DNA of 64,000 nucleotides, from positions 1 to 64,000 of the forward strand of contig NW_027474230.1 in NCBI RefSeq assembly GCF_050947335.1, written 5' to 3'. Every line of letters starts with the position of its first letter. Within the stretch, counting starts at the first letter, position 1. Position numbers and translations under genes: made by a program. The DNA is from Megachile rotundata (lineage: Eukaryota > Arthropoda > Insecta > Hymenoptera > Megachilidae). Below are positions 46,157 through 60,897 of this stretch, in pieces. The notes under the pieces were generated by a model. That model did no database searches and had not been told where the DNA came from. It saw only the letters and a list, made by a program, of their open reading frames with translations.

Positions 46157-47231
46157 TAACTCATATTATTAGCCATATTATGCTTATATGATCGATAGAG
46201 CGACAATTACTATACTCACTACTCTTAGTATTATCAAACTCATATTATTAGCCATATTATGCTTATATTATCGATAGAACGGCAATTACTATACTTATTA
46301 CTGTTATTATTATCAATCTAACTCATATTATTAGCCATATTATGCTTATATGATCGATAGAATGAGAATTACTATACTCACTACTCTTAGTATTATCACT
46401 CTAACTCATATTATTAGCCATATTATGCTTATATGATCGAGAGAACAACAATTACTATACTTATTACTCTTATTATTATCAATCTAACTCATATTATTAA
46501 CCATATTGTGCTTATATGATCGATAGAACGACAATTACTATACTTATTACTCTTATTATTATCTATCTAACTCGTATTATTAGCCATATTATGCTTATAT
46601 GATCGATAGAACGACAAATACTATACTTATTACTCTTATTATTATCAATCTAACTCATATTATTAACCATATTATGCTAATATGATCGACAGAACGACAA
46701 TTACTATACTTATTACGCTCACTATTATCAATCTAACTCATATTATTAACCATATTATGCAGATATGATCGATAGCACGACATTTACTATACTTATTACT
46801 CTTATTATTATCAACCTAACTCATATTATTAGCCATATTATGCTTATATGATCGATAGAACGACAATTACTATACTTATTATTCTTATTTTTATCAACCC
46901 AACTCATATTATTCGCCATATTATGCTTAAATGATCGATAGAACGACAATTACTATACTTATTACTCTTATTATTATGAATCTTACTCATATTATTAGCC
47001 ATATTATGCTTATATGATCGATAGGACTACAATTACTATACTCATTACTCTTATTATTATCAATCCAACTCATATTATTACCCATATTATGCTTATATGA
47101 TCGATAGAACGACAATTACTATACTTATTACACTTATTATTCTCAATCTAACTCATATTATTAGCCATATTATGCTTATATTATCGATAGAACGACAGTT
47201 ACTATACTTATTACTCTTATTATTATCAATC
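46157..47231 (+). repeat. Cassette A, copy 10 (complete order, 4-bp deletion)
   Basis: This has the same order and the same 4-bp deletion (about 46,233-46,240) as copy 9. The distance between marker monomers is 4,146 bp, which is 50 monomers less 4. It belongs to the second copy of the 50-monomer tandem pair. Confidence 0.93.
46233..46240 (+). other. 4-bp deletion, second of three copies
   Basis: This is identical to the deletion at 42,090, in the corresponding monomer of the next 50-monomer copy, so it was carried along by block duplication. Confidence 0.92.
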
Positions 47232-48815
47232 TAACTCATATTATTAGCCATATTGTGCTTATATGAGCGATAGAACGACAATTACTATATTTATTGCACT
47301 CACTATTATCAATCTAACTCACATTATTAGCCATATTATGCTTATATGATCGATAGAACGACAATTACTATACTTATTACTCTTATTATTATCAATCTAA
47401 CTCATATTATTAGCCATATTATGCTTATATGATCGATAGAACGACAATTACTATACTCATTACTCTTATTATTATCAATCCAACTCATATTAATACCCGT
47501 ATTATGCTGATATGATCGATAGAACGACATTCACTATACTTATTACACTCACTATTATCAATCTAACTCATATTATTAACCATATTATGCAGATATGATC
47601 GACAGAACGACAATTACTATACTTATTACTCTTATTATTATCATTCTAACTCATATTATTAACCATATTATGCAGATATGATCGATAGAACTACAATTAC
47701 TATACTCATTACTCTTATTATTATCAATCTAACTCATATTATTAGCCATATTATGCTTATATGATCGGTAGAACGACAATTACTATACTTATTACTCTTA
47801 TTATTATCAATCTAACTCATATTATTAGCCATATTGTGCTTATATGAGCGATAGAACGACAATTACTATATTTATTACACTCACTATTATCAATCTAACT
47901 CATATTATTAACCATATTATGCAGATATGATCGATAGAACGTCTATTACTATACTCATTACTCTTATTATTATCAATCTAACTCATGCTATTAGCCATAT
48001 TATGGTTATATGATCGATATAACGACAATTACTATACTTATTACTCTTATTATTATCAATCTAACTCATATTATTAACCATATTGTGCAGATATAATCGA
48101 TAGAACGACAATTACTATACTTATTACTCTTATTATTATCAATCTAACTCATATTATTAGCCATATTCTGCTTATATGATCGATAGAACGACAATTACTA
48201 TACTTATTACTCTTATTATTATGAATCTAACTCATATTATTAGCCACATTATGCTTATATGATCGATAGAACTACAATTACTATACTCATTACTCTTATT
48301 ATTATCAATCCAACTCATATTAATACCCGTATTATGCTGATATGATCGATAGAACGACATTCACTATACTTATTACACTCACTATTATCAATCTAACTCA
48401 TATTATTAACCATATTATGCAGATATGATCGATAGAACGACAATTACTATACTTATTACTCTTATTATTATCATTCTAACTCATATTATTAACCATATTA
48501 TGCAGATATGATCGATAGAACTACAATTACTATACTCATTACTCTTATTATTATCAATCTAACTCATATTATTAGCCATATTATGCTTATATGATCGATA
48601 GAACGACAATTACTATACTTATTACTCTTATTATTATCAATCTAACTCATATTATTAGCCATATTGTGCTTATATGAGCGATAGAACGACAATTACTATA
48701 TTTATTACACTCACTATTATCAATCTAACTCATATTATTAACCATATTATGCAGATATGATCGATAGAACGACTATTACTATACTCATTACTCTTATTAT
48801 TATCAATCTAACTCA

Positions 48816-51535
48816 TATTATTAGCCATATTATGGTTAAATGATCGATAGAACGACAATTAATATACTTATTACTCTTATTATTATCAATCTAACTCATA
48901 TTATTAGCCATATTATGCTTATATGATCGATAGAACGACAATTACTATACATATTACTCTTATTATTATCAATCTAACTCATATTATTAGCCATATTGTG
49001 CTTATATGAGCGATAGAACGACAATTACTATACTTATTACTCTTATTATTATCAATCTAACTCATATTATTAGCCATATTGTGCTTATATGAGCGATAGA
49101 ACGACAATTACTATATTTATTACACTCACTATTATCAATCTAACTCATATTATTAACCATATTATGCAGATATGATCGATAGAACGACAATTACTATACT
49201 CATTACTCTTATTATTATCAATCTAACTCATGCTATTAGCCATATTATGGTTATATGATCGATATAACGACAATTACTATACTTATTACTCTTATTATTA
49301 TCAATCTAACTCATATTATTAACCATATTGTGCAGATATAATCGATAGAACGACAATTACTATACTTATTACTCTTATTATTATCAATCTAACTCATATT
49401 ATTAGCCATATTGTGCTTATATGATCGATAGAACGACAATTACTATACTCACTACTCTTAGTATTATCAATCAAACTCATATTATTAGCCATATTATGCT
49501 TATATTATCGATAGAACGACAATTACTATACTTATTACTGTTATTATTATCAATCTAACTCATATTATTAGCCATATTATGGTTAAATGATCGATAGAAC
49601 GACAATTAATATACTTATTACTCTTATTATTATCAATCTAACTCATATTATTAGCCATATTATGCTTATATGATCGATAGAACGACAATTACTATACTTA
49701 TTATGCTTATTATTATCAATCCAACTCATATTATTAGCCATATTATGCTTATATGATCGATAGAACGAGAGTTACTATACTCACTACCCTCAGTATTATC
49801 AATCTAACTCATATTATTAGCCATATTATGCTTATATTATCGATAGAACGACAATTACTATACTTATTACTCTTATTATTATCAATCTAACTCATATTAT
49901 TAGCCATATTATGGTTAAATGATCGATAGAACGACAATTAATATACTTATTACTCTTATTATTATCAATCTAACTCATATTATTAGCCATATTATGCTTA
50001 TATGATCGATAGAACGACAATTACTATACTTATTACTCTTATTATTATCAATCTAACTCATATTATTAGCCATATTGTGCTTATATGAGCGATAGAACGA
50101 CAATTACTATATTTATTGCACTCACTATTATCAATCTAACACACATTATTAGCCATATTATGCTTATATGATCGATAGTACGACAATTACTATACTCATT
50201 ACTCTTATTATTATCAATCTAACTCATATTATTAACCATATTATGCAGATATGATCGATCGAACGACAATTACTATACTTTTTACACTTATTATTATCAA
50301 TCTAACTCATATTATTAGCCATATTATGCTTATATGATCGATAGTACGACAATTACTATACTCATTGCTCTTATTATTATCAATCTAACTCATATTATTA
50401 ACCATATTATGCAATTATGATCGATAGAACGACAATTACTATACTTATTACATTTATTATTATCAATCTAACTCATATTATTAGCCATATTATGCTTATA
50501 TGATCGATAGAACGACAATTACTATACTTATTACTCTTATTATTATCAATCTAACTCATATTATTAGCCATATTGTGCTTATATGAGCGATAGAACGACA
50601 ATTACTATATTTATTACACTCACTATTATCAATCTAACTCATATTATTAACCATATTATGCAGATATGATCGATAGAACGACAATTACTATACTCATTAC
50701 TCTTATTATTATCAATCTAACTCATGCTATTAGCCATATTATGGTTATATGATCGATATAACGACAATTACTATACTTATTACTCTTATTATTATCAATC
50801 TAACTCATATTATTAACCATATTGTGCAGATATAATCGATAGAACGACAATTACTATACTTATTACTCTTATTATTATCAATCTAACTCATATTATTATC
50901 CATATTGTGCAGATATAATCGATAGAACGACAATTACTATACTTATTACTCTTATTATTATCAATCTAACTCATATTATTAGCCATATTGTGCTTATATG
51001 ATCGATAGAACGACAATTACTATACTTATTACTCTTATTATTATAAATCTAACCCATATTATTAGCCATATTATGCTTATATGATCGATAGAACGACAAT
51101 TACTATACTCATTACTCTTATTATTATCAATCTAACTCATATTATTAACCATATTATGCAGATATGATCGATCGAACGACAATTACTATACTTATTACAC
51201 TTATTATTATCAATCTAACTCATATTATTAGCCATACTATGCTTATATGATCGATAGTACGACAATTACTATACTCATTGCTCTTACTATTATCAATCTA
51301 ACTCATATTATTAACCATATTATGCAATTATGATCGATAGAACGACAATTACTATACTTATTACACTTATTATTATCAATCTAACTCATATTATTAGCCA
51401 TATTATGCTTATATGATCGATAGAACGACAATTACTATACTTATTACTCTTATTATTATCAATCTAACTCATGCTATTAGCCATATTATGCTTATATGAT
51501 CGATAGTACGACAATTACTATACTCATTACTCTTA
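48816..51535 (+). repeat. 15-kb block, second dispersed copy, with a 9-monomer deletion
   Basis: This matches 57,443 onward at 8,628 bp (104 monomers less 4) and 15.46 kb onward at 33,358 bp (402 monomers less 8); cttattatgcttatt at 16,341, 49,699 and 58,327 is the clearest mark. Near 50,885 the distance to the 57-kb copy jumps to 9,375 bp (113 monomers less 4), so nine monomers (747 bp) are missing here. The missing stretch includes cattctgctt, acattatgcatatatg and the catgctattag monomer, which explains why no 64-codon frame is found. Confidence 0.9.
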
Positions 51536-51547
51536 TTATTATCAATC

Positions 51548-52377
51548 AAACTCATATTATTAGCCATATTATGCTTATATTATCGATAGAACGGCAATTA
51601 CTATACTTATTACTGTTATTATCATCAATCTAACTCATATTATTAGCCATATTATGCTTATATGATCGATAGAATGAGAATTACTATACTCACTACTCTT
51701 AGTATTATCACTCTAACTCATATTATTAGCCATATTATGCTTATATGATCGAGAGAACAACAATTACTATACTTATTACTCTTATTATTATCAATCTAAC
51801 TCATATTATTAACCATATTGTGCTTATATGATCGATAGAACGACAATTACTATACTTATTACTCTTATTATTATCTATCTAACTCGTATTATTAGCCATA
51901 TTATGCTTATATGATCGATAGAACGACAAATACTATACTTATTACTCTTATTATTATCAATCTAACTCATATTATTAACCATATTATGCTAATATGATCG
52001 ACAGAACGACAATTACTATACTTATTACGCTCACTATTATCAATCTAACTCATATTATTAACCATATTATGCAGATATGATCGATAGCACGACATTTACT
52101 ATACTTATTACTCTTATTATTATGAATCTTACTCATATTATTAGCCATATTATGCTTATATGATCGATAGGACTACAATTACTATACTCATTACTCTTAT
52201 TATTATCAATCCAACTCATATTATTACCCATATTATGCTTATATGATCGATAGAACGACAATTACTATACTTATTACACTTATTATTCTCAATCTAACTC
52301 ATATTATTAGCCATATTATGCTTATATTATCGATAGAACGACAGTTACTATACTTATTACTCTTATTATTATCAATC
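51548..52377 (+). repeat. Cassette A, entered at its second monomer, two monomers missing
   Basis: The agagcgac marker monomer is absent. The preceding monomer is a cgatagtacgac unit with ctcattactc, which belongs to another string, so the break falls at about 51,520-51,545. From caatcaaac on, the order follows copies 7 and 8, including the 166-bp deletion and the tatcatc variant. The distance to the same point in copy 8 is 12,857 bp (155 monomers less 8). Confidence 0.9.
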
Positions 52378-54867
52378 TAACTCATATTATTAGCCATATT
52401 GTGCTTATATGAGCGATAGAACGACAATTACTATATTTATTGCACTCACTATTATCAATCTAACTCACATTATTAGCCATATTATGCTTATATGATCGAT
52501 AGAACGACAATTACTATACTTATTACTCTTATTATTATCAATCTAACTCATATTATTAGCCATATTATGCTTATATGATCGATAGAACGACAATTACTAT
52601 ACTCATTACTCTTATTATTATCAATCCAACTCATATTAATACCCGTATTATGCTGATATGATCGATAGAACGACATTCACTATACTTATTACACTCACTA
52701 TTATCAATCTAACTCATATTATTAACCATATTATGCAGATATGATCGACAGAACGACAATTACTATACTCATTACTCTTATTATTATCAATCTAACTCAT
52801 ATTATTAACCATATTATGCAGATATGATCGATAGAACTACAATTACTATACTCATTACTCTTATTATTATCAATCTAACTCATATTATTAGCCATATTAT
52901 GCTTATATGATCGGTAGAACGACAATTACTATACTTATTACTCTTATTATTATCAATCTAACTCATATTATTAGCCATATTGTGCTTATATGAGCGATAG
53001 AACGACAATTACTATATTTATTACACTCACTATTATCAATCTAACTCATATTATTAACCATATTATGCAGATATGATCGATAGAACGACAATTACTATAC
53101 TCATTACTCTTATTATTATCAATCTAACTCATGCTATTAGCCATATTATGGTTATATGATCGATATAACGACAATTACTATACTTATTACTCTTATTATT
53201 ATCAATCTAACTCATATTATTAACCATATTGTGCAGATATAATCGATAGAACGACAATTACTATACTTATTACTCTTATTATTATCAATCTAACTCATAT
53301 TATTAGCCATATTGTGCTTATATGATCGATAGAACGACAATTACTATACTTATTACTCTTATTATTATAAATCTAACTCATATTATTAGCCATATTATGC
53401 TTATATGATCGATAGAACGACAATTACTATACTCATTACTCTTATTATTATCAATCTAACTCATATTATTAACCATATTATGCAGATATGATCGATAGAA
53501 CTACAATTACTATACTCATTACTCTTATTATTATCTATCTAACTCATATTATTAGCCATATTATGCTTATATGATCGATAGAATGAGAATTACTATACTC
53601 ACTACTCTTAGTATTATCACTCTAACTCATATTATTAGCCATATTATGCTTATATGATCGATAGAACGACAATTACTATACTTATTACTCTTATTATTAT
53701 CAATCCAACTCATATTATTAGCCATATTATGCTTATATGATCGATAGAACGACAATTAATATACTTATTACTCTTATTATTATCATTCTAACTCATATTA
53801 TTAACCATATTATGCAGATATGATCGATAGAACGACAATTACTATACTTATTTCTCTTATTATTATCAATCTAACTCATATTATTAGCCATATTATGGTT
53901 AAATGATCGATAGAACGACAATTACTATACTTATTACTCTTATTATTATCAATCTAACTCATATTATTAGCCATATTATGCTCATATGAGCGATAGAACG
54001 ACAATTACTATATTTATTACACTCACTATTATCAATCTAACTCATATTATTAACCATATTATGCAGATATGATCGATAGAACGACAATTACTATACTAAT
54101 TACTCTTATTATTATCAATCTAACTCATGCTATTAGCCATATTATGGTTATATGATCGATATAACGACAATTACTATACTTATTACTCTTATTATTATCA
54201 ATCTAACTCATATTATTAACCATATTGTGCAGATATAATCGATAGAACGACAATTACTATACTTATTACTCTTATTATTATCAATCTAACTCATATTATT
54301 AGCCATATTGTGCTTATATGATCGATAGAACGACAATTACTATACTTATTACTCTTATTATTATAAATCTAACTCATATTATTAGCCATATTATGCTTAT
54401 ATGATCGATAGAACGACAATTACTATACTCATTACTCTTATTATAATCGATCTAACTCATATTATTAGCCATATTATGCTTATATGATCGATAGAACGAC
54501 AATTACTATACTCACTACTCTTAGTATTATCAATCAAACTCATATTATTAGCCATATTATGCTTATATTATCGATAGAACGACAATTACTATACTTATTA
54601 CTGTTATTATTATCAATCTAACTCATATTATTAGCCATATTATGCTTATATGATCGATAGAATGAGAATTACTATACTCACTACTCTTAGTATTATCACT
54701 CTAACTCATATTATTAGCCATATTGTGCTTATATGATCGATAGAACGACAATTACTATACTTATTACACTTATTATTATAAATCTAACTCATATTATTAG
54801 CCATATTATGCTTATATGATCGATAGAACGACAATTACTATACTCATTACTCTTATTATTATCAATC

Positions 54868-55942
54868 TAACTCATATTATTAGCCATATTATGCTTATAT
54901 GATCGATAGAGCGACAATTACTATACTCACTACTCTTAGTATTATCAAACTTATATTATTAGCCATATTATGCTTATATTATCGATAGAACGGCAATTAC
55001 TATACTTATTACTGTTATTATTATCAATCTAACTCATATTATTAGCCATATTATGCTTATATGATCGATAGAATGAGAATTACTATACTCACTACTCTTA
55101 GTATTATCACTCTAACTCATATTATTAGCCATATTATGCTTATATGATCGAGAGAACAACAATTACTATACTTATTACTCTTATTATTATCAATCTAACT
55201 CATATTATTAACCATATTGTGCTTATATGATCGATAGAACGACAGTTACTATACTTATTACTCTTATTATTATCTATCTAACTCGTATTATTAGCCATAT
55301 TATGCTTATATGATCGATAGAACGACAAATACTATACTTATTACTCTTATTATTATCAATCTAACTCATATTATGAACCATATTATGCTAATATGATCGA
55401 CAGAACGACAATTACTATACTTATTACGCTCACTATTATCAATCTAACTCATATTATTAACCATATTATGCAGATATGATCGATAGCACGACATTTACTA
55501 TACTTATTACTCTTATTATTATCAACCTAACTTATATTATTAGACATATTATGCTTATATGATCGATAGAACGACAATTACTATACTTATTATTCTTATT
55601 TTTATCAACCCAACTCATATTATTCGCCATATTATGCTTAAATGATCGATAGAACGACAATTACTATACTTATTACTCTTATTATTATGAATCTTACTCA
55701 TATTATTAGCCATATTATGCTTATATGATCGATAGGACTACAATTACTATACTCATTACTCTTATTATTATCAATCCAACTCATATTATTACCCATATTA
55801 TGCTTATATGATCGATAGAACGACAATTACTATACTTATTACACTTATTATTCTCAATCTAACTCATATTATTAGCCATATTATGCTTATATTATCGATA
55901 GAACGACAGTTACTATACTTATTACTCTTATTATTATCAATC
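54868..55942 (+). repeat. Cassette A, copy 11 (complete order, 4-bp deletion)
   Basis: This has the full order with the 4-bp deletion at about 54,944-54,952, plus further private changes: aacttatatt at 54,949, acagtt near 55,243, tatgaacc near 55,372, and cttatattattagacat near 55,531. It lies 12,857 bp after copy 9. It carries more private substitutions than the other complete copies. Confidence 0.92.
54944..54952 (+). other. 4-bp deletion, third of three copies
   Basis: This has the same deletion, with an added private C-to-T change (aacttatatt) directly after it, in the block that repeats 38.7-43.3 kb. Confidence 0.92.
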
Positions 55943-56115
55943 TAACTCATATTATTAGCCATATTGTGCTTATATGAGCGATAGAACGACAATTACTATA
56001 TTTATTGCACTCACTATTATCAATCTAACTCACATTATTAGCCATATTATGCTTATATGATCGATAGAACGACAATTACTATACTTATTACTCTTATTAT
56101 TATCAATCTAACTCA

Positions 56116-57240
56116 TATTATTAACCATATTGTGCTTATATGATCGATAGAACGACAATTACTATACTTATTACTCTTATTATTATCAATCTAACTCGTA
56201 TTATTAGCCATATTATGCTTATATGATCGATAGAACGACAAATACTATACTTATTACTGTTATTATTATGAATCTAACTCATATTATTAACCATATTATG
56301 CAGATATGATCGATAGAACTACAATTACTATACTCATTACTCTTATTATTATCTATCTAACTCATATTATTAGCCATATTATGCTTATATGATCGATAGA
56401 ATGAGAATTACTATACTCACTACTCTTAGTATTATCAATCTAACTCATATTATTAGCCATATTATGCTTATATGATCGATAGAACGACAATTACTATACT
56501 TATTACTCTTATTATTATCAATCCAACTCATATTATTAGCCATATTATGCTTATATGATCGATAGAACGAGAGTTACTATACTCACTACCCTTAGTATTA
56601 TCAATCTAACTCATATTATTAGCCATATTATGCTTATATTATCGATAGAACGACAATTACTATACTTATTACTCTTATTATTATCAATCTAACTCATATT
56701 ATTAGCCATATTATGGTTAAATGATCGATAGAACGACAATTAATATACTTATTACTCTTATTATTATCAATCTAACTCATATTATTAGCCATATTATGCT
56801 TATATGATCGATAGAACGACAATTACTATACTTATTACTCTTATTATTATCAATCTAACTCATATTATTAGCCATATTGAGCTTATATGAGCGATAGAAC
56901 GACAATTACTATATTTATTGCACTCACTATTATCAATCTAACACACATTATTAGCCATATTATGCTTATATGATCGATAGTACGACAATTACTATACTCA
57001 TTACTCTTATTATTATCAATCTAACTCATATTATTAACCTTATTATGCAGATATGATCGATCGAACGACAATTACTATACTCATTACTCTTATTATTATC
57101 AATCCAACTCATATTATTACCCGTATTATGCTGATATGATCGATAGAACGACATTCACTATACTTATTACACTCACTATTATCAATCTAACTCATATTAT
57201 TAACCATATTATGCAGATATGATCGATAGAACGACAATTA
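56116..57240 (+). repeat. Intact paralogue of the indel-cluster region
   Basis: After a chimeric monomer at about 56,230-56,275 (acaaatac, then actgttattattatgaatc), the order follows 10,050-10,670 and 13,280-14,206: gaactac, ctatctaac, gaatgag, gagagttac/ctacccttag (56,570), ggttaaatg, attgagcttatatgagcg (56,876), tttattgcactcac, aacacacatt, taaccttattatg (57,035), cgatcgaacg and attacccgtattatgctgat (57,116). All monomers are 83 bp here, which makes this the control for the irregular copy at 13.3-14.1 kb. Confidence 0.88.
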
Positions 57241-60200
57241 CTATACTTATTACTCTTATTATTATCAATCCAACTCATATTATTAGCCATATTATGCTTA
57301 TATGATCGATAGAACGAGAGTTACTATACTCACTACCCTCAGTATTATCAATCTAACTCATATTATTAGCCATATTATGCTTATATTATCGATAGAACGA
57401 CAATTACTATACTTATTACTCTTATTATTATCAATCTAACTCATATTATTAGCCATATTATGGTTAAATGATCGATAGAACGACAATTAATATACTTATT
57501 ACTCTTATTATTATCAATCTAACTCATATTATTAGCCATATTATGCTTATATGATCGATAGAACGACAATTACTATACTTATTACTCTTATTATTATCAA
57601 TCTAACTCATATTATTAGCCATATTGTGCTTATATGAGCGATAGAACGACAATTACTATACTTATTACTCTTATTATTATCAATCTAACTCATATTATTA
57701 GCCATATTGTGCTTATATGAGCGATAGAACGACAATTACTATATTTATTACACTCACTATTATCAATCTAACTCATATTATTAACCATATTATGCAGATA
57801 TGATCGATAGAACGACAATTACTATACTCATTACTCTTATTATTATCAATCTAACTCATGCTATTAGCCATATTATGGTTATATGATCGATATAACGACA
57901 ATTACTATACTTATTACTCTTATTATTATCAATCTAACTCATATTATTAACCATATTGTGCAGATATAATCGATAGAACGACAATTACTATACTTATTAC
58001 TCTTATTATTATCAATCTAACTCATATTATTAGCCATATTGTGCTTATATGATCGATAGAACGACAATTACTATACTCACTACTCTTAGTATTATCAATC
58101 AAACTCATATTATTAGCCATATTATGCTTATATTATCGATAGAACGACAATTACTATACTTATTACTGTTATTATTATCAATCTAACTCATATTATTAGC
58201 CATATTATGGTTAAATGATCGATAGAACGACAATTAATATACTTATTACTCTTATTATTATCAATCTAACTCATATTATTAGCCATAATATGCTTATATG
58301 ATCGATAGAACGACAATTACTATACTTATTATGCTTATTATTATCAATCCAACTCATATTATTAGCCATATTATGCTTATATGATCGATAGAACGAGAGT
58401 TACTATACTCACTACCCTCAGTATTATCAATCTAACTCATATTATTAGCCATATTATGCTTATATTATCGATAGAACGACAATTACTATACTTATTACTC
58501 TTATTATTATCAATCTAACTCATATTATTAGCCATATTATGGTTAAATGATCGATAGAACGACAATTAATATACTTATTACTCTTATTATTATCAATCTA
58601 ACTCATATTATTAGCCATATTATGCTTATATGATCGATAGAACGACAATTACTATACTTATTACTCTTATTATTATCAATCTAACTCATATTATTAGCCA
58701 CATTGTGCTTATATGAGCGATAGAACGACAATTACTATATTTATTGCACTCACTATTATCAATCTAACACACATTATTAGCCATATTATGCTTATATGAT
58801 CGATAGTACGACAATTACTATACTCATTACTCTTATTATTATCAATCTAACTCATATTATTAACCATATTATGCAGATATGATCGATCGAACGACAATTA
58901 CTATACTTCTTACACTTATTATTATCAATCTAACTCATATTATTAGCCATATTATGCTTATATGATCGATAGTACGACAATTACTATACTCATTGCTCTT
59001 ATTATTATCAATCTAACTCATATTATTAACCATATTATGCAATTATGATCGATAGAACGACAATTACTATACTTATTACATTTATTATTATCAATCTAAC
59101 TCATATTATTAGCCATATTATGCTTATATGATCGATAGAACGACAATTACTATACTTATTACTCTTATTATTATCAATCTAACTCATATTATTAGCCATA
59201 TTGTGCTTATATGAGCGATAGAACGACAATTACTATATTTATTACACTCACTATTATCAATCTAACTCATATTATTAACCATATTATGCAGATATGATCG
59301 ATAGAACGACAATTACTATACTCATTACTCTTATTATTATCAATCTAACTCATGCTATTAGCCATATTATGGTTATATGATCGATATAACGACAATTACT
59401 ATACTTATTACTCTTATTATTATCAATCTAACTCATATTATTAACCATATTGTGCAGATATAATCGATAGAACGACAATTACTATACTTATTACTCTTAT
59501 TATTATCAATCTAACTCATATTATTAGCCATATTCTGCTTATATGATCGATAGAACGACAATTACTATACTTATTACTCTTATTATTATGAATCTAACTC
59601 ATATTATTAGCCACATTATGCATATATGATCGATAGAACTACAATTACTATACTCATTACTCTTATTATTATCAATCCAACTCATATTAATACCCGTATT
59701 ATGCTGATATGATCGATAGAACGACATTCACTATACTTATTACACTCACTATTATCAATCTAACTCATATTATTAACCATATTATGCAGATATGATCGAT
59801 AGAACGACAATTACTATACTTATTACTCTTATCATTATCATTCTAACTCATATTATTAACCATATTATGCAGATATGATCGATAGAACTACAATTACTAT
59901 ACTCATTACTCTTATTATTATCAATGTAACTCATATTATTAGCCATATTATGCTTATATGATCGATAGAACGACAATTACTATACTTATTACTCTTATTA
60001 TTATCAATCTAACTCATATTATTAGCCATATTGTGCTTATATGAGCGATAGAACGACAATTACTATATTTATTACACTCACTATTATCAATCTAACTCAT
60101 ATTATTAACCATATTATGAAGATATGATCGATAGAACGACTATTACTATACTCATTACTCTTATTATTATCAATCTAACTCATGCTATTAGCCATATTAT

Positions 60201-60897
60201 GGTTATATGATCGATATAACGACAATTACTATACTTATTACTCTTATTATTATCAATCTAACTCATATTATTATCCATATTGTGCAGATATAATCGATAG
60301 AACGACAATTACTATACTTATTACTCTTATTATTATCAATCTAACTCATATTATTAGCCATATTGTGCTTATATGATCGATAGAACGACAATTACTATAC
60401 TTATTACTCTTATTATTATAAATCTAACCCATATTATTAGCCATATTATGCTTATATGATCGATAGAACGACAATTACTATACTCATTACTCTTATTATT
60501 ATCAATCTAACTCATATTATTAACCATATTATGCTTATATGATCGATCGAACGACAATTACTATACTTATTACACTTATTATTATCAATCTAACTCATAT
60601 TATTAGCCATACTATGCTTATATGATCGATAGTACGACAATTACTATACTCATTGCTCTTACTATTATCAATCTAACTCATATTATTAACCATATTATGC
60701 AATTATGATCGATAGAACGACAATTACTATACTTATTACACTTATTATTATCAATCTAACTCATATTATTAGCCATATTATGCTTATATGATCGATAGAA
60801 CGACAATTACTATACTTATTACTCTTATTATTATCAATCTAACTCATGCTATTAGCCATATTATGCTTATATGATCGATAGTACGACAATTACTATA
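57236..60897 (+). repeat. 15-kb block, third dispersed copy (full length)
   Basis: This matches 15,250-18,911 at exactly 41,986 bp, including gagagttac/ctaccctcag, cttattatgcttatt, aacacacatt, cattctgctt (59,533), acattatgcatatatg (59,613), caatgtaac (59,926) and the 64-codon frame (60,182). Private changes are acttcttacac near 58,907 (ctttttacac in the others) and ttaaccatattatgcttatatgatcgatcg near 60,530. After 60,897 the distance drops to 41,820 bp, so two monomers are missing. Confidence 0.92.

Larger units (their letters stand above)
45001..48815 (+). repeat. About 50-monomer block, second copy, shortened at its end
   Basis: This follows 40,855-44,669 at 4,146 bp. Near 48,815 the expected catgctattag...ggttatatg monomer is replaced by catattattag...ggttaaatg, the start of another block, so the last few monomers of the first copy have no counterpart. 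The 64-codon frame is lost with them. Confidence 0.92.
51542..56115 (+). repeat. Repeat of 38,685-43,258 at 12,857 bp
   Basis: The distance is 155 monomers less 8 throughout, checked at aacggc (38,734 and 51,591), ataatcgatctaac (41,587 and 54,444), attacacttattattataaatc and the 4-bp deletion (42,090 and 54,947). Differences include aacgtctatt at 40,228 against aacgacaatt at 53,085, and attctgc at 40,452 against attgtgc at 53,309. The end is marked by ttaaccatattgtgctt at about 56,120, where the paralogue has ttagccatattatgctt. Confidence 0.9.
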
